Assembly: GCA_020441605.1 (NCBI GenBank)
Contig: JAGRLX010000016.1
Coordinates: 1,374-18,184, forward strand
Source: Alphaproteobacteria bacterium
GTDB taxonomy: Bacteria; Pseudomonadota; Alphaproteobacteria; Rhizobiales; Aestuariivirgaceae
Length of the DNA: 16,811 nucleotides
Direction of reading: 5' to 3'
Shown: one piece after another, positions 6,859 to 15,766 of the stretch
Layout: every line of letters begins with the position of its first letter
How positions within the stretch are numbered: position 1 is the first letter of the stretch
Translations under genes and position numbers: made by a program
The notes under the pieces: model-generated
Told to the model about the DNA's origin: nothing
What the model saw: the letters and a program-made list of their open reading frames with translations, nothing else
Databases searched by the model: none

Positions 6859-6892
6859 GCCCCGCCCAATTCCTGAAGCGACAGCAGTTCCT

Positions 6893-6956
6893 CTCAGGGC
6901 AGGCCCGGCGGGTTCGCTCGTGACCGGGCCATGATGTTGAATTTACTGGCCCTGAG
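6893..6956 (+). ncRNA. Nested hairpin leader of the rpmH mRNA (cis-regulatory candidate)
   Basis: CTCAGGGC (6893-6900) pairs with GCCCTGAG (6949-6956), an 8-bp outer helix. Inside it GGCCCGG (6902-6908) pairs with CCGGGCC (6924-6930), 7 bp. Continuing inward, CGGG (6909-6912) and CTCG (6917-6920) form 4 bp with one G-U pair around a TTCG tetraloop, leaving a 3-nt TGA bulge. The 18 nt at 6931-6948 are unpaired and A/T-rich. No T-run follows; the ribosome binding site GGAG (6965-6968) starts 8 nt after the structure. This looks like a ribosomal-protein leader, not a terminator. The pairing is seen by eye; function is inference. Confidence 0.5.
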
Positions 6957-6976
6957 CCACCATACGGAGTTCGATC

Positions 6977-7111
6977 GTGAAGCGCACCTACCAGCCCTCG
7001 AAACTTGTCCGCAAGCGCCGTCACGGCTTCCGCGCGCGCATGGCCACTGTCGGTGGCCGCAAAGTCCTGGCCCGCCGCCGTGCCAAGGGCCGCAAGCGCC
7101 TCTCGGCCTAA
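6977..7111 (+). CDS. rpmH: 50S ribosomal protein L34
   Basis: A 44-residue, very basic protein beginning [18 protein letters not shown] and continuing with [19 protein letters not shown], ending LSA. This is the complete, highly conserved bacterial L34. The start is GTG with GGAG 8 nt upstream. It is the first gene of the rpmH-rnpA-yidC-engB unit, with 20 nt between its stop and rnpA. A longer open frame in another register runs through it and into rnpA, so rpmH is easily missed by automatic calling. Confidence 0.97.
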   Translation: MKRTYQPSKLVRKRRHGFRARMATVGGRKVLARRRAKGRKRLSA

Positions 7112-7131
7112 AGGCCGGACTGACCACGGTC

Positions 7132-7488
7132 ATGGAACGCCTCAAGCGTCGGCAGGACTTCGTTGCCGCCGCCAAGGCTGCCTATGCCGCCACCCCGGGC
7201 ATGGTGGTGCAGGCCCGCAACCGGGGAGACACGATGCCCGCCCGGATCGGCTTCACCGCAACCAAGCGGCTTGGCAAGGCCGTCATCCGCAACCGCATCA
7301 AGCGGCGCCTGCGCGAAGTCGCACGCCTGTACCTGCGGGCCAATGCCCGCGCCGGCTTCGACTATGTTCTGATCGGGCGCGCGCCCACGCTTGACCGGCC
7401 CTTCGCAGACCTCCACAAAGACCTCACTTCGGCCCTCAAGCGATTGCATCATTCGCGCAGCCCTTCCGCCGGCAAGGACGCACCATGA
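7132..7488 (+). CDS. rnpA: Ribonuclease P protein component
   Basis: This is the protein subunit of RNase P, which assists the catalytic RNA in removing 5' leaders from pre-tRNAs. From the ATG at 7132 it is 118 residues. It starts MERLKRRQDFVAAAK and has PARIGFTATKRLGKAVIRNR followed by IKRRLRE (the RNR signature, about residues 50-62) and a FDYVLIGR strand. The length is normal for the family. The frame stays open upstream to an ATG at 6931, through the whole of rpmH, but the family N-terminus begins at 7132. The ribosome binding site is weak, so coupling to rpmH (20 nt upstream) is likely. Its TGA overlaps the yidC start as ATGA. Confidence 0.96.
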   Translation: MERLKRRQDFVAAAKAAYAATPGMVVQARNRGDTMPARIGFTATKRLGKAVIRNRIKRRLREVARLYLRANARAGFDYVLIGRAPTLDRPFADLHKDLTSALKRLHHSRSPSAGKDAP

Positions 7489-9269
7489 ACTACGACAACA
7501 AGAATTTCATCCTGGCCATCGTCCTGTCCATGGCGATCATCTTCACCTGGCAGTATTTCTATGCCGCTCCGCTGGCCGAGAAACAGGCCCAGCAGACCCA
7601 GCAACAGCAAGCCGGGACTCCCGCCGCGCCGACGACAGCCACCGGACAGAGCGGCCAGGCGCCAGCACAGTCGGCGACCGCGCCAGTGACCCGGGACGAG
7701 GCCGTCAAGGCCAGTCCCCGCATCGCCATCGAGACACCGCATCTCTCCGGCTCGATCAATCTCATGGGCGCGCAGATCGACGACCTGCACCTGCTCCATT
7801 ACCGCGAGACCATCGATCCCAAGAGCCCAACCATCACCTTCCTGTCGCCGGCCGGAACCCCGGGCGCCCTGTTCGCCGAACAGGGCTTCGTGCCCGCCCC
7901 CGGCACCACGACCAAGTTGCCGACCTCCGAGACGCTATGGACCGCCCCTGACGGCGCCGTACTGTCCGAGGACAAGCCCCTGACCCTGACCTGGGACAAC
8001 GGCGAGGGCGTGGTCTTCACCCGGACGGTATCGGTGAGCGACGAATATGTCTTCACCATCAAGCAGACGGTCGAGAACAAGACGGCGGCGGCAGTTTCGC
8101 TGTCGCCCTATGCCCGGATCATCCGCCAGGATACACCGCATGTCGCGGGCTACTGGGTGTTCTTCGAGGGCATGCTGGGGGTCGCTGACACGAGTCTCGA
8201 AGAAGTTCACTACAGCGATGCCGCCGAGGCAACCGAGCCGCTTCGCACCGAGGGCACAGGCGGCTGGCTGGGCTTCACCGACAAATACTGGGCGGCGGTG
8301 GTCATTCCCGATCCAGGGCTCGCCGTGATCAGCACCTATGACCACGAGAAACTGGCGGATCGCGACGTCTATCAGACCAACTACATCGCCAAGGAACCGA
8401 TGACCGTTCCGGCCAACGGCAGCGCCAGCTACCAGGGCCAGCTCTTCGCCGGCGCCAAGGTCGTCAACACCATCGAGGCAATCGGCAGCAAGTACAAGAT
8501 CGACCGTTTCGACCTGATGATCGACTGGGGCTGGTTCTATTTCCTGACCAAGCCGATGTTCTACCTGCTCGACTTCCTGAAAGGGCTGGTCGGAAACTTC
8601 GGCATCGCCATCCTGCTGGCGACGGTTCTGGTCAAGCTCGCGGTGTTTCCGCTGGCCAACAAGTCCTATGCCTCGATGAGCAAGATGAAAAAGCTGCAAC
8701 CCGAGATGCAGAAGCTCAAGGAACTTTATCCGGACGACCGGATGAAGCAACAGCAAGGCATGATGGAACTCTACAAGAAGGAGAAGGTCTCGCCGATGTC
8801 GGGCTGCCTGCCCGTGGTGGTGCAGATTCCGGTGTTCTTCTCGCTCTACAAGGTGATCCTGACCTCGATCGAATTGCGCCACGCACCATTCTTCGGCTGG
8901 ATTCACGATCTCTCGGCACCCGACCCGACCACCCTGTTCAACCTGTTCGGCCTCATACCCTGGACACCGCCGCACATGCTGATGATCGGCATCTGGCCGC
9001 TGCTCATGGGTGTCACCATGTGGATCCAGATGCGTCTCAACCCGACACCGCCCGATCCGGTGCAGGCCAGCTTGTTCAACTGGATGCCGGTAATCTTCAC
9101 CTTCATGCTCGGCACCTTCCCGGCCGGATTGGTGATCTACTGGGCGTGGAGCAATACGCTGTCAATCATCCAGCAGTCCTACATCATGAAGAAGCATGGC
9201 ACCGAGGTGGACCTGCTCGGCAACATCCGTGACAGCCTGCCGTTCCTGAAGAAGAAGCAGGCCAGTTGA
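7485..9269 (+). CDS. yidC: Membrane protein insertase YidC
   Basis: YidC inserts and folds inner-membrane proteins, alone or with SecYEG. The 594-residue protein has an N-terminal membrane anchor (about 8-27), a Gln/Ala/Pro/Thr-rich linker (31-70), a large periplasmic beta domain (about 78-345) and the conserved five-helix core from about 352. Core marks are [35 protein letters not shown], the cytoplasmic coiled segment to [21 protein letters not shown], and [21 protein letters not shown] near 533-553. The groove charge that is Arg366 in E. coli is a Lys here (K384), as I expect for alphaproteobacteria. The start overlaps rnpA (ATGA) and the stop overlaps engB (TTGA). Confidence 0.97.
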   Translation: MNYDNKNFILAIVLSMAIIFTWQYFYAAPLAEKQAQQTQQQQAGTPAAPTTATGQSGQAPAQSATAPVTRDEAVKASPRIAIETPHLSGSINLMGAQIDDLHLLHYRETIDPKSPTITFLSPAGTPGALFAEQGFVPAPGTTTKLPTSETLWTAPDGAVLSEDKPLTLTWDNGEGVVFTRTVSVSDEYVFTIKQTVENKTAAAVSLSPYARIIRQDTPHVAGYWVFFEGMLGVADTSLEEVHYSDAAEATEPLRTEGTGGWLGFTDKYWAAVVIPDPGLAVISTYDHEKLADRDVYQTNYIAKEPMTVPANGSASYQGQLFAGAKVVNTIEAIGSKYKIDRFDLMIDWGWFYFLTKPMFYLLDFLKGLVGNFGIAILLATVLVKLAVFPLANKSYASMSKMKKLQPEMQKLKELYPDDRMKQQQGMMELYKKEKVSPMSGCLPVVVQIPVFFSLYKVILTSIELRHAPFFGWIHDLSAPDPTTLFNLFGLIPWTPPHMLMIGIWPLLMGVTMWIQMRLNPTPPDPVQASLFNWMPVIFTFMLGTFPAGLVIYWAWSNTLSIIQQSYIMKKHGTEVDLLGNIRDSLPFLKKKQAS

Positions 9270-9898
9270 GCGACCGCTTCACGACCGACCAGATCGATTC
9301 GGGCCGCCGGCTGTTCGGTGGCCCGACCATTTTCGTGATGGGCGTGGCGCGACTCGAACAGCTGCCGCCGATGAAAGGCGTGGAGATTGCCATAGCCGGA
9401 CGATCCAATGTCGGAAAATCCTCGCTGATCAATGCCCTGACTGGCGTCAACGGCCTGGCGCGGGCATCGAACACGCCAGGCCGCACCCGCGAGCTCAATT
9501 TCTTCGATGTCGGCGGCAGGCTGACTCTCGTCGACATGCCGGGTTATGGCTACGCCAAGGCCTCCAAGCAGGAGGTCAAGCAATGGCAGGCGGTGCTGAA
9601 GGGTTATCTTCGCGGCCGGCCAGGTTTGACGCGGACCTTTGTGCTGATCGATGCGCGGCACGGCATTCTCGCCGCCGACCGCGAAATGTTCGATCTCCTC
9701 GACGAGGCGGCGGTGACCTATCAGCTGGTGCTGACCAAGATCGACAAGATCAAGGCGGCCGAACTGACCAAGGTCTTTGCCGCGGTCGAAGCGGAAATCA
9801 GAACCAGGCCTGCCGCCTTTCCGCTGATCCATGCGACGTCATCGGAAAAGGCCATCGGCCTCGATGACCTCCGCGCCGAGATCGCCAGCCTGCTCTGA
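9266..9898 (+). CDS. engB: Ribosome biogenesis GTP-binding protein EngB/YihA
   Basis: This is an essential-type small GTPase that takes part in large-subunit assembly. All G motifs are present in 210 residues: G1 GRSNVGKSS (45-53), G2 TPGRTR, G3 [11 protein letters not shown] (90-100), G4 TKID (157-160) and a G5-like TSS (191-193). The [20 protein letters not shown] segment is also typical. The start is a TTG that overlaps the yidC stop as TTGA. The N-terminal residues before the P-loop match the usual extension of rhizobial homologues, so I keep this start over the internal ATG at residue 25. It is the last gene of the rpmH unit. A separate promoter-like site for argB follows. Confidence 0.96.
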   Translation: MSDRFTTDQIDSGRRLFGGPTIFVMGVARLEQLPPMKGVEIAIAGRSNVGKSSLINALTGVNGLARASNTPGRTRELNFFDVGGRLTLVDMPGYGYAKASKQEVKQWQAVLKGYLRGRPGLTRTFVLIDARHGILAADREMFDLLDEAAVTYQLVLTKIDKIKAAELTKVFAAVEAEIRTRPAAFPLIHATSSEKAIGLDDLRAEIASLL

Positions 9899-9902
9899 GG
9901 TC

Positions 9903-9930
9903 TTGGCGCTGGCGCACAATGATTTATAAG
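9903..9930 (+). promoter_or_regulatory. Possible argB promoter
   Basis: TTGGCG (9903-9908) and TATAAG (9925-9930) are separated by 16 nt in the 64-nt gap between engB and argB. Transcription would start near 9937, about 26 nt before the argB ATG. The gap holds no convincing terminator for the upstream unit, so read-through is also possible. Confidence 0.45.
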
Positions 9931-9962
9931 GCGGCTTTCCGACCAGCCGGGACCGATGCCAG

Positions 9963-10859
9963 ATGACCGAAATTCCGATCAACGAAACCGCCCGCATCCT
10001 GTCTGAGGCGCTGCCCTTCCTGCAGCGCTATGACGACCAGATCATCGTGGTGAAATATGGCGGGCATGCCATGGTCGATCCGCGCCTCGCGCACCAGTTC
10101 GCCCGCGACATGGTGATGCTCAAGGTCTGCGGACTCAACCCGATCGTGGTCCACGGCGGCGGACCGCAGATCAACAAGATGCTCGACAAGCTGGAGGTCA
10201 AGGCCGAGTTCCGCGACGGCCTGCGGGTGACCGACGCCGAGACCATGGCGGTGGTGGAAATGGTGCTGGCCGGCGCCATCAACAAGTCGATCGTCGCCTC
10301 GATCCAGCAGGCCGGTGGCCGCGCCGTCGGCATTTCCGGCAAGGACGGCAATCTGATGATTGCCGAACGGCTCACCAAGAAGAAGACGGATCCGGAAACC
10401 GGAAAGGTGATCGAGATCGACTTCGGCTTCGTCGGCGAGCCGGCACGCGTCAACACCGAGATCCTCGAGACCATCATGAAGAGCGACGCCATCCCGGTGA
10501 TCGCGCCAGTGGGCGTGGGCTGGGAGGGCGAGACCTTCAACGTCAACGCCGACACGGCCGCGGGCGCCATCGCCACCGCCACCCAGGCCAAGCGGCTTCT
10601 GCTGCTCACCGACGTTGCCGGCGTGCTGGACAAGGACAAGAACCTGATCAGTGAACTGAAGATCGGCGAAGTGCCGGACCTGATATCCAATGGCACGATC
10701 ACCGGCGGAATGATTCCCAAGGTGGAAAGCGCCGTGGCGGTGGTCGAATCGGGCGTCGAGGGCGTGATCATCCTCGATGGCCGGGTACCGCACTCGGTGC
10801 TGCTCGAGCTGCTGACGCCGCACGGCGTCGGGACGCGCATCTCGCGGGCCGGCGTATGA
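9963..10859 (+). CDS. argB: Acetylglutamate kinase
   Basis: This cytoplasmic enzyme phosphorylates N-acetyl-L-glutamate with ATP, the second step of arginine synthesis. The 298-residue protein has KYGGHAM (31-37), VVHGGGPQI (62-70), a GISGKDGNL loop (123-131), [13 protein letters not shown] (192-204) and the [10 protein letters not shown] segment (248-257), with GVGTRI near the end. The N-terminal helix before the first strand ([14 protein letters not shown]) is the feature of arginine-inhibited hexameric forms, so feedback inhibition by arginine is expected. The stop overlaps the next gene as ATGA. It is a common neighbour of engB in Hyphomicrobiales. Confidence 0.97.
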   Translation: MTEIPINETARILSEALPFLQRYDDQIIVVKYGGHAMVDPRLAHQFARDMVMLKVCGLNPIVVHGGGPQINKMLDKLEVKAEFRDGLRVTDAETMAVVEMVLAGAINKSIVASIQQAGGRAVGISGKDGNLMIAERLTKKKTDPETGKVIEIDFGFVGEPARVNTEILETIMKSDAIPVIAPVGVGWEGETFNVNADTAAGAIATATQAKRLLLLTDVAGVLDKDKNLISELKIGEVPDLISNGTITGGMIPKVESAVAVVESGVEGVIILDGRVPHSVLLELLTPHGVGTRISRAGV

Positions 10860-11548
10860 GAGGCTTCGGCCACGTCGACACCTGGGTCTTCGACCTGGAC
10901 AACACGCTTTATCCTGCTTCATGCCGGCTATTCGACCAGATCGACGTTAAAATGGGAAACTTCGTGTCGCAGCTGCTCGGCGTCGATTACGCCGAGGCCA
11001 AGCGGCGCCAGAAGGAACTGTTCTACAAATACGGCACGACGCTGCGCGGGCTCATGACCGAGCATGGCATCACGCCGGACGACTTTCTCGACTATGTTCA
11101 TGACATCGACCATTCGCCCATTCCCGCCAATACCGCGCTTGATGAGGCGCTCCACGCGCTGCCCGGCCGCAAGCTGATCTTCACCAACGGCACCGTGGCC
11201 CATGCCGAGAAGGTTCTGGCGCGGATCGGCATCACCCATCATTTCGGCGACATCTTCGACATCGTGCATTCGGACTTCATTCCGAAGCCGGAGATGGAAC
11301 CCTATCGCAAGTTCATCCGGCAGACGGGGGTGAGGGCGGAAACGTCGGCCATGTTCGAGGATATCGCCCGCAACCTCGAGGCGCCGCACGCCCTCGGCAT
11401 GACCACGGTACTCGTGGTGAGCCCCGAGAACCACGACGCCGAACACCTCAACCGGACGACGGGCGGCACCGGGCAGGAGCACATCCATCATATCACCGAC
11501 GACCTCGCCGCATTCCTGCAAGGGCTCGTCGCGAAGCGCTTAGACTAA
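10856..11548 (+). CDS. HAD-family pyrimidine 5'-nucleotidase-like hydrolase
   Basis: This is a 230-residue haloacid dehalogenase-type phosphatase. Motif I is [11 protein letters not shown], with nucleophile D13 and acid D15. Motif II is FTNGT (T110). Motif III is the Lys of PKPEMEPY (K144). Motif IV is MFEDIARNL (E168, D169). The DNTLYP form and the helical cap with [16 protein letters not shown] match the SDT1/SSM1-like pyrimidine 5'-nucleotidase group, which dephosphorylates UMP/CMP and related compounds. The true substrate is not proven. The start overlaps argB as ATGA, so the two are co-translated. No direct link to arginine synthesis is known to me beyond shared carbamoyl-phosphate and pyrimidine metabolism. 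Confidence 0.9.
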   Translation: MRGFGHVDTWVFDLDNTLYPASCRLFDQIDVKMGNFVSQLLGVDYAEAKRRQKELFYKYGTTLRGLMTEHGITPDDFLDYVHDIDHSPIPANTALDEALHALPGRKLIFTNGTVAHAEKVLARIGITHHFGDIFDIVHSDFIPKPEMEPYRKFIRQTGVRAETSAMFEDIARNLEAPHALGMTTVLVVSPENHDAEHLNRTTGGTGQEHIHHITDDLAAFLQGLVAKRLD

Positions 11549-11556
11549 CGGGGCCT

Positions 11557-11574
11557 GCCGGCTAGTCTGCCGGC
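11557..11574 (+). other. GCCGGC hairpin between the HAD gene and dapD
   Basis: GCCGGC occurs at 11557-11562 and 11569-11574, separated by TAGTCT, so it can form a 6-bp hairpin on either strand. Each copy is also part of a direct CTGCCGGC repeat. No T-run follows, so it is at best a weak or Rho-assisted terminator in the 45-nt gap. Confidence 0.3.
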
Positions 11575-11593
11575 CGATCATAAGGGACAGGAC

Positions 11594-12442
11594 ATGACCG
11601 ATCTGCAAACCACCATTGAACAGGCCTGGGAGGGCCGGGACAAGATCAATCTCGAGACCAGGGGGCCGGTCCGCGATGCAGTCGTGGCCGCGCTCAACTT
11701 GCTCGATTCAGGCAAGGCGCGGGTGGCGGAAAAGGCAACCGGCGCCAACGAAGGCCAATGGCATGTAAACCAGTGGCTGAAAAAGGCCGTGCTGCTTTCG
11801 TTCCGGCTGAACGACATGTCACTCATCGACGGCGGGCCGGGCATGAGCGGCTGGTGGGACAAGGTGCCGTCCAAGTTCGACGGCTGGACCGAGACCGAGT
11901 TCCGCGCCGCAGGCTTCCGCGCTGTGCCGAACTGCGTGGTGCGAAAGTCGGCCTATATCGCGCCGGGCGCAATCTTGATGCCGAGCTTCGTCAATCTTGG
12001 CGCCTATGTCGATTCGGGCACCATGGTCGATACCTGGGTGACTGTCGGCTCCTGCGCCCAGATCGGCAAGAACGTGCATCTTTCGGGGGGCGTCGGGATC
12101 GGCGGGGTGCTGGAACCGATGCAGGCCGGGCCCACCATCATCGAGGACAACTGCTTCATCGGCGCGCGTTCCGAGATTGTCGAGGGCGTGGTGGTCGGCG
12201 AGGGTTCGGTCATCTCCATGGGCGTGTTCATCGGGCAGTCCACCAAGATCATCGACCGGGCCACCGGCGAGGTGTTCATGGGACGGGTGCCGCCCTATTC
12301 GGTGGTGGTTTCGGGATCGCTGCCGCAGAAGCCCTATGCTGATGGCTCGCCGAGCCCTTCGCTCTACTGCGCGGTGATCGTCAAGCGGGTGGACGAGAAG
12401 ACCCGGTCCAAGACGTCGATCAACGAACTGTTGAGAGACTAG
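11594..12442 (+). CDS. dapD: 2,3,4,5-tetrahydropyridine-2,6-dicarboxylate N-succinyltransferase
   Basis: DapD transfers succinyl from succinyl-CoA to tetrahydrodipicolinate, committing to the succinylase branch of diaminopimelate and lysine synthesis. The 282-residue protein has an N-terminal helical domain with [17 protein letters not shown] and then left-handed beta-helix hexapeptide repeats from about 117 to 215. Signature parts are [34 protein letters not shown] and [12 protein letters not shown]. The C-terminus [12 protein letters not shown] is typical. The ribosome binding region AGGGACAGG ends 3 nt before the ATG. dapE, which acts two steps later in the same branch, lies 0.5 kb downstream, beyond a DUF805 gene. 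Confidence 0.97.
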   Translation: MTDLQTTIEQAWEGRDKINLETRGPVRDAVVAALNLLDSGKARVAEKATGANEGQWHVNQWLKKAVLLSFRLNDMSLIDGGPGMSGWWDKVPSKFDGWTETEFRAAGFRAVPNCVVRKSAYIAPGAILMPSFVNLGAYVDSGTMVDTWVTVGSCAQIGKNVHLSGGVGIGGVLEPMQAGPTIIEDNCFIGARSEIVEGVVVGEGSVISMGVFIGQSTKIIDRATGEVFMGRVPPYSVVVSGSLPQKPYADGSPSPSLYCAVIVKRVDEKTRSKTSINELLRD

Positions 12443-12510
12443 CCAAGCCGCGGGTCTGTCCCCTTTTCGACAACTTCAGATTAGGCGATATTGCCCTGGG
12501 GGCGATTTGG

Positions 12511-12524
12511 GGCGCTCGAGCGCC
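12511..12524 (+). repeat. Perfect 14-bp palindrome before the DUF805 gene
   Basis: GGCGCTCGAGCGCC is a perfect palindrome directly upstream of the AAGGA ribosome binding site and 14 nt before the ATG of the DUF805 gene. It could be an operator or an RNA hairpin (5-bp stem, TCGA loop) that limits ribosome access. At this GC content a chance palindrome is also possible. Confidence 0.35.
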
Positions 12525-12538
12525 GGAAAAGGACAGCC

Positions 12539-12895
12539 ATGGACTGGAAATATCTCTTCACGAGTTTTGAAGGCCGCATCGGCAGACAGCAAATGTGGAT
12601 GGGCGTCATCGTGATCTGCGCGGTCAGCTTCATCGCAAGCGCGCTGGACTGGATCCTCGGCACAATATCGTTGGATCGAGGTTTCGGCATCATCGGCGGG
12701 ATCGTTTCGCTGATCTCGATCTACCCTTCGCTGGCGCTCTATGCCAAGCGCTGGCACGATCGTGGCAAATCGGGATGGTGGAGCCTCATCATCCTGGTGC
12801 CGCTGATCGGGGTCATCTGGTGGTTCGTCGAATGCGGTTGCCTGCGTGGCACCGAGGGACCTAACCAGTATGGATCGGACCCGCTGGCAGCCTGA
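12539..12895 (+). CDS. DUF805 family inner-membrane protein
   Basis: From the ATG at 12539, preceded by AAGGA, this is a 118-residue membrane protein. It begins MDWKYLFTSFEGRIGRQQMW, the usual DUF805 opening, and has hydrophobic spans at about 19-40, 47-68 and 81-98. The family motif LYAKRWHDRGKSGWW is at 68-82, and the ending GTEGPNQYGSDP is typical. The biochemical role of DUF805 is unknown. It lies between dapD and dapE, and a terminator follows it, so it may form its own short transcript or the end of the dapD transcript. An upstream in-frame ATG at 12491 exists but would add residues not typical for the family. Confidence 0.9.
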   Translation: MDWKYLFTSFEGRIGRQQMWMGVIVICAVSFIASALDWILGTISLDRGFGIIGGIVSLISIYPSLALYAKRWHDRGKSGWWSLIILVPLIGVIWWFVECGCLRGTEGPNQYGSDPLAA

Positions 12896-12913
12896 CGAAA
12901 TAGACCTGCGCAC

Positions 12914-12940
12914 AATGCCCGGTCACGGTGGCCGGGCATT
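12914..12940 (+). terminator. Terminator after the DUF805 gene
   Basis: AATGCCCGG (12914-12922) pairs perfectly with CCGGGCATT (12932-12940), a 9-bp stem with a 9-nt loop, followed by TTTCGATT counting the last stem bases. It lies 18 nt after the DUF805 stop and 23 nt before dapE, so it should cut dapE off from the genes upstream at least in part. Confidence 0.65.
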
Positions 12941-12951
12941 TCGATTCCGGG

Positions 12952-12957
12952 TAATAT
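12952..12957 (+). promoter_or_regulatory. Possible -10 element for leaderless dapE
   Basis: TAATAT lies six bases before the dapE ATG, which is the distance expected between a -10 box and a transcription start. The ATG has no ribosome binding site in front of it. The -35 region would fall in the terminator stem and is poor. This reading is tentative. Confidence 0.35.
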
Positions 12958-12963
12958 CACGCC

Positions 12964-14136
12964 ATGAGGAACACTCCCACCGATCCGGTTTCCCTGCTCC
13001 AGGACCTCGTGCGCTGCAAGTCGGTCACACCGGCCGAAGGCGGCGCTCTCACCTTGCTGGAGAACACGCTGTCGGCGGCGGGCTTCGTCTGCCACCGGCT
13101 GATCTTCCGGGAAGAGGGAACGCCTGACGTGGAAAATCTCTTTGCCCGAATCGGCAGCGGCAGTCCCCATCTCTGCTTCGCCGGTCATACCGATGTGGTG
13201 CCGGAAGGGCATGCGGATGCCTGGTCGCATCCACCCTTTGCCGCCGAGATTGCCGATGGCTTCATCTACGGCCGCGGCGCCTGCGACATGAAGGGATCGG
13301 TGGCCGCTTTCGCCGCCGCAGCGGTCGACTTCGTCAGGTCTGCCGGCAAGTTCAAGGGTTCGATCTCGTTCCTGATCACCGGCGATGAGGAAGGTCCAGC
13401 CATCAACGGCACCGTCAAGGTGCTGCAATGGATGAAGGAGAACGGCCATGTGCCGGACCATTGCATCGTGGGCGAGCCGAGCTGCGCGGAAAAAATGGGC
13501 GATACGGTAAAGATCGGCCGGCGCGGATCGCTCAGCTTCATCGTGACGGTGGACGGCAGGCAGGGCCATGCCGCCTATCCGCAGAAGGCCGATAACCCCG
13601 TGCCGAAGCTGGCGCGTTTCGTTGACCGGATTTCCCACGCCACGATCGATGAGGGAAACGATCACTTCGATCCCTCGAGCCTGGCGGTGACGAGCTTCGA
13701 CGTGGGCAACCCCGCTGGCAATGTCATTCCGTCGCGGGCGGTGGCCAAGTTCAACATCCGGTTTTGCACCGAGCATGACGCCGCATCGCTGAAGGCCTGG
13801 GTCGACGGGCAGATCGAAGCGGTGAAAACCGAGATGGGTGGCAAGTGGAGCTACACGGCCGTGGAAGGGGCCGAAGCCTTCATTACCGAGCCCGGCCCCT
13901 TCGTCGGTCTGGTGCAGGACGCGGTCGAGGCGGAGACCGGGATATTCCCCAGGCTTTCCACATCAGGTGGCACATCGGACGCCCGCTTCATCAAGGACTA
14001 CTGTCCCGTGCTGGAGTTCGGCCCGACCAATGCCACGATCCACCAGACCGACGAACGCATCGCCATCGACGAACTCAAGGCGACGCAAGCGGTCTATGGC
14101 CGGATTCTGGCCGACTATTTCAATAGTCAACTTTGA
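12964..14136 (+). CDS. dapE: Succinyl-diaminopimelate desuccinylase
   Basis: DapE removes succinate from N-succinyl-LL-diaminopimelate to give LL-diaminopimelate for lysine and peptidoglycan. It is a two-zinc M20 enzyme of 390 residues. Metal ligands and catalytic residues are visible: H75 and D77 in [12 protein letters not shown]108 in [10 protein letters not shown], the E142/E143 pair in GDEEGP, E171 in VGEPS and H360 in NATIHQTDE. The dimerisation domain (about 182-295) includes [21 protein letters not shown]. The ATG has no clear Shine-Dalgarno sequence. It follows a terminator and a possible -10 box. Its 3' end overlaps the 3' end of truA on the other strand by 17 nt. Confidence 0.97.
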   Translation: MRNTPTDPVSLLQDLVRCKSVTPAEGGALTLLENTLSAAGFVCHRLIFREEGTPDVENLFARIGSGSPHLCFAGHTDVVPEGHADAWSHPPFAAEIADGFIYGRGACDMKGSVAAFAAAAVDFVRSAGKFKGSISFLITGDEEGPAINGTVKVLQWMKENGHVPDHCIVGEPSCAEKMGDTVKIGRRGSLSFIVTVDGRQGHAAYPQKADNPVPKLARFVDRISHATIDEGNDHFDPSSLAVTSFDVGNPAGNVIPSRAVAKFNIRFCTEHDAASLKAWVDGQIEAVKTEMGGKWSYTAVEGAEAFITEPGPFVGLVQDAVEAETGIFPRLSTSGGTSDARFIKDYCPVLEFGPTNATIHQTDERIAIDELKATQAVYGRILADYFNSQL

Positions 14137-14857
14137 GAAGGTAAAGTCCGTCGGGCGGCGCGACGGGTCCGCAACGGGCGCGATCCCTGGCGGCAAGGGC
14201 CAATTCGAGATCGCGCCGACGCCATTTGCCTTCGCCGACCAGCTTGAGCGAACCGACGATGGAGCGCACCTGGTTGTGGAGGAAGGAGCGGGCATCACAG
14301 CGGATCTCGATCAACTCGCCATAGCGTGCCACATCGCAGCGGTCGAGGGTCTTCACCGGTGACGCCGCCTGGCACTGGGCGGCGCGAAAGGTGGAGAAAT
14401 CGTGCTTGCCGACGAGGCACTGGGCTGCCTCGTGCATCGCCTCCGACTCAAGGTCCATGGGCAGCCACCAGACCTTGCTGCGATCGAGCGCCGGCGGACT
14501 GCGGCGGTTGAGGATGCGATAGAGGTAATGGCGGCCGCTGGCCGAGAAGCGGGCATGAAAGTCCTCTCCCACGTCTTGCACATCGAGCACGCTCACCGGA
14601 TGGGGGCGCACATTGGCATTGAGGGCATTGCGCAGGACAAATGGATCCCATGCCCTGACCAAGTCGACATGGGCCACCTGCCCCAGGGCGTGAACACCGG
14701 CATCGGTGCGGCCGGCGCCATGGACCGTGGCGGGGGACCCATTGATCTGGGCCACCGCCTTCTCCAACACACCCTGGACGGAATGGCCCTGGGCCTGGAA
14801 TTGCCAGCCGACGAAAGGCTGGCCGTCATATTCGATGGTGAGGCGATAGCGCGGCAT
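14120..14857 (-). CDS. truA: tRNA pseudouridine(38-40) synthase TruA
   Basis: TruA converts uridines 38-40 in the tRNA anticodon arm to pseudouridine. From the ATG at 14857 it is 245 residues, starting [19 protein letters not shown]. The catalytic Asp (D52) is in [17 protein letters not shown]. Other family marks are [16 protein letters not shown], the [11 protein letters not shown] segment and [13 protein letters not shown]. The frame is open further upstream through fmt, but the family N-terminus is clear at MPRYR; a second ATG at 14860 sits directly before it. The start overlaps the fmt stop, so translation is probably coupled. Third gene of def-fmt-truA. The end is convergent with dapE and overlaps it. 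Confidence 0.97.
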   Translation of the reverse strand: MPRYRLTIEYDGQPFVGWQFQAQGHSVQGVLEKAVAQINGSPATVHGAGRTDAGVHALGQVAHVDLVRAWDPFVLRNALNANVRPHPVSVLDVQDVGEDFHARFSASGRHYLYRILNRRSPPALDRSKVWWLPMDLESEAMHEAAQCLVGKHDFSTFRAAQCQAASPVKTLDRCDVARYGELIEIRCDARSFLHNQVRSIVGSLKLVGEGKWRRRDLELALAARDRARCGPVAPPDGLYLLKVDY

Positions 14858-15762
14858 CATTCGACCCGGGTGCCGGCTGGAACGGCAAAGCCACGCAGGA
14901 AGGCTTCGGCGGCCATGGCCCCCTTGCCTTGGCGTTGCAGGCGGAGCAGGCGGATGGCGCCGGTGGCGCAGGCGATCGTGAGACTGTCGTCGATGAAGGT
15001 GCCGGGATGCCCCGTTGCCGTCACCACCTCGCATTCCAGCACCTTCACCCGGCTGCCATTCACCAGGAACCAGGCGCCGGGAAAGGGCGAAAGCCCATGG
15101 ATATGATTGCGGGCTTCCACGGCGGACCGGGTGAAGTCGATCCGCGCTTCGGCCTTGTCGATCTTGCGGGCATAGGTCACGCCCTCGATGGACTGTGGTT
15201 GGCAGTCGATGCGTGATTGGGCCAGCGCCTCGACCATGAGCCTCGCGCCGAGGCTGGCCAGTTCGTCGTGCAGCGACTGGGCCGTGGTATGTGGCCCGAT
15301 CGGCACCCTGCCGGTCATGCACACGGGACCGGTATCGAGCCCCTCCTCCATCCGCATGATGGTAACGCCGCTTTCGGCATCACCGGCCATGATGGCGCGT
15401 TGTATCGGAGCGGCGCCACGCCAGCGCGGCAACAGCGAGGCGTGGACGTTGAAGCAGCCCAGGCGAGGTACGGCGAGAATGGCGGGGGGCAGCAGCAGGC
15501 CATAGGCGACAACCACCGCGGCATCGGCGTTCAAGGCGGCAAAGCGAGCCTGTTCCTCTTCCGGCTTGAGTGACAGGGGATGCCTGACCGCGAGCCCATG
15601 GGCTTCGGCGAAGGCATGAACGGGCGATAGCGTTTCCGCCATGCCGCGCCCGGCCGGCCGCGGCGGCTGAGAATAGACGCAGGCGATGTCATGGCCGGCA
15701 GTCTGGAGGGACTTGAGGGTTTCCACGGCAAAGCCGGGCGTGCCCATGAAGACCAGGCGCAT
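14857..15762 (-). CDS. fmt: Methionyl-tRNA formyltransferase
   Basis: Fmt formylates initiator Met-tRNA using 10-formyl-tetrahydrofolate. The 301-residue protein starts [16 protein letters not shown] and has [11 protein letters not shown], then [19 protein letters not shown] with catalytic N105 and H107, and GLDTGP with D143. The C-terminal OB-like domain (about 200-301) includes [12 protein letters not shown] and GAWF. The length is slightly below the usual 305-320. It follows def by 4 nt and overlaps truA. Its product is the substrate source for def on new proteins, so the pairing is functional. Confidence 0.97.
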   Translation of the reverse strand: MRLVFMGTPGFAVETLKSLQTAGHDIACVYSQPPRPAGRGMAETLSPVHAFAEAHGLAVRHPLSLKPEEEQARFAALNADAAVVVAYGLLLPPAILAVPRLGCFNVHASLLPRWRGAAPIQRAIMAGDAESGVTIMRMEEGLDTGPVCMTGRVPIGPHTTAQSLHDELASLGARLMVEALAQSRIDCQPQSIEGVTYARKIDKAEARIDFTRSAVEARNHIHGLSPFPGAWFLVNGSRVKVLECEVVTATGHPGTFIDDSLTIACATGAIRLLRLQRQGKGAMAAEAFLRGFAVPAGTRVE

Positions 15763-15766
15763 GGTC

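Noticed and set aside
6696..6976. Replication origin next to rpmH
   Set aside because: rpmH lies near oriC in many bacteria, but there is no dnaA, no DnaA box and no AT-rich unwinding region here. Alphaproteobacterial origins are usually elsewhere.
7485..9269. Lys instead of Arg at the YidC groove position (K384)
   Set aside because: It retains the positive charge, and I expect Lys in alphaproteobacterial YidC, so it is not a defect.
14861..15322. Upstream extension of the truA frame through fmt (a 400-residue frame)
   Set aside because: The family N-terminus begins at [10 protein letters not shown], and the extension is an out-of-frame reading of fmt.
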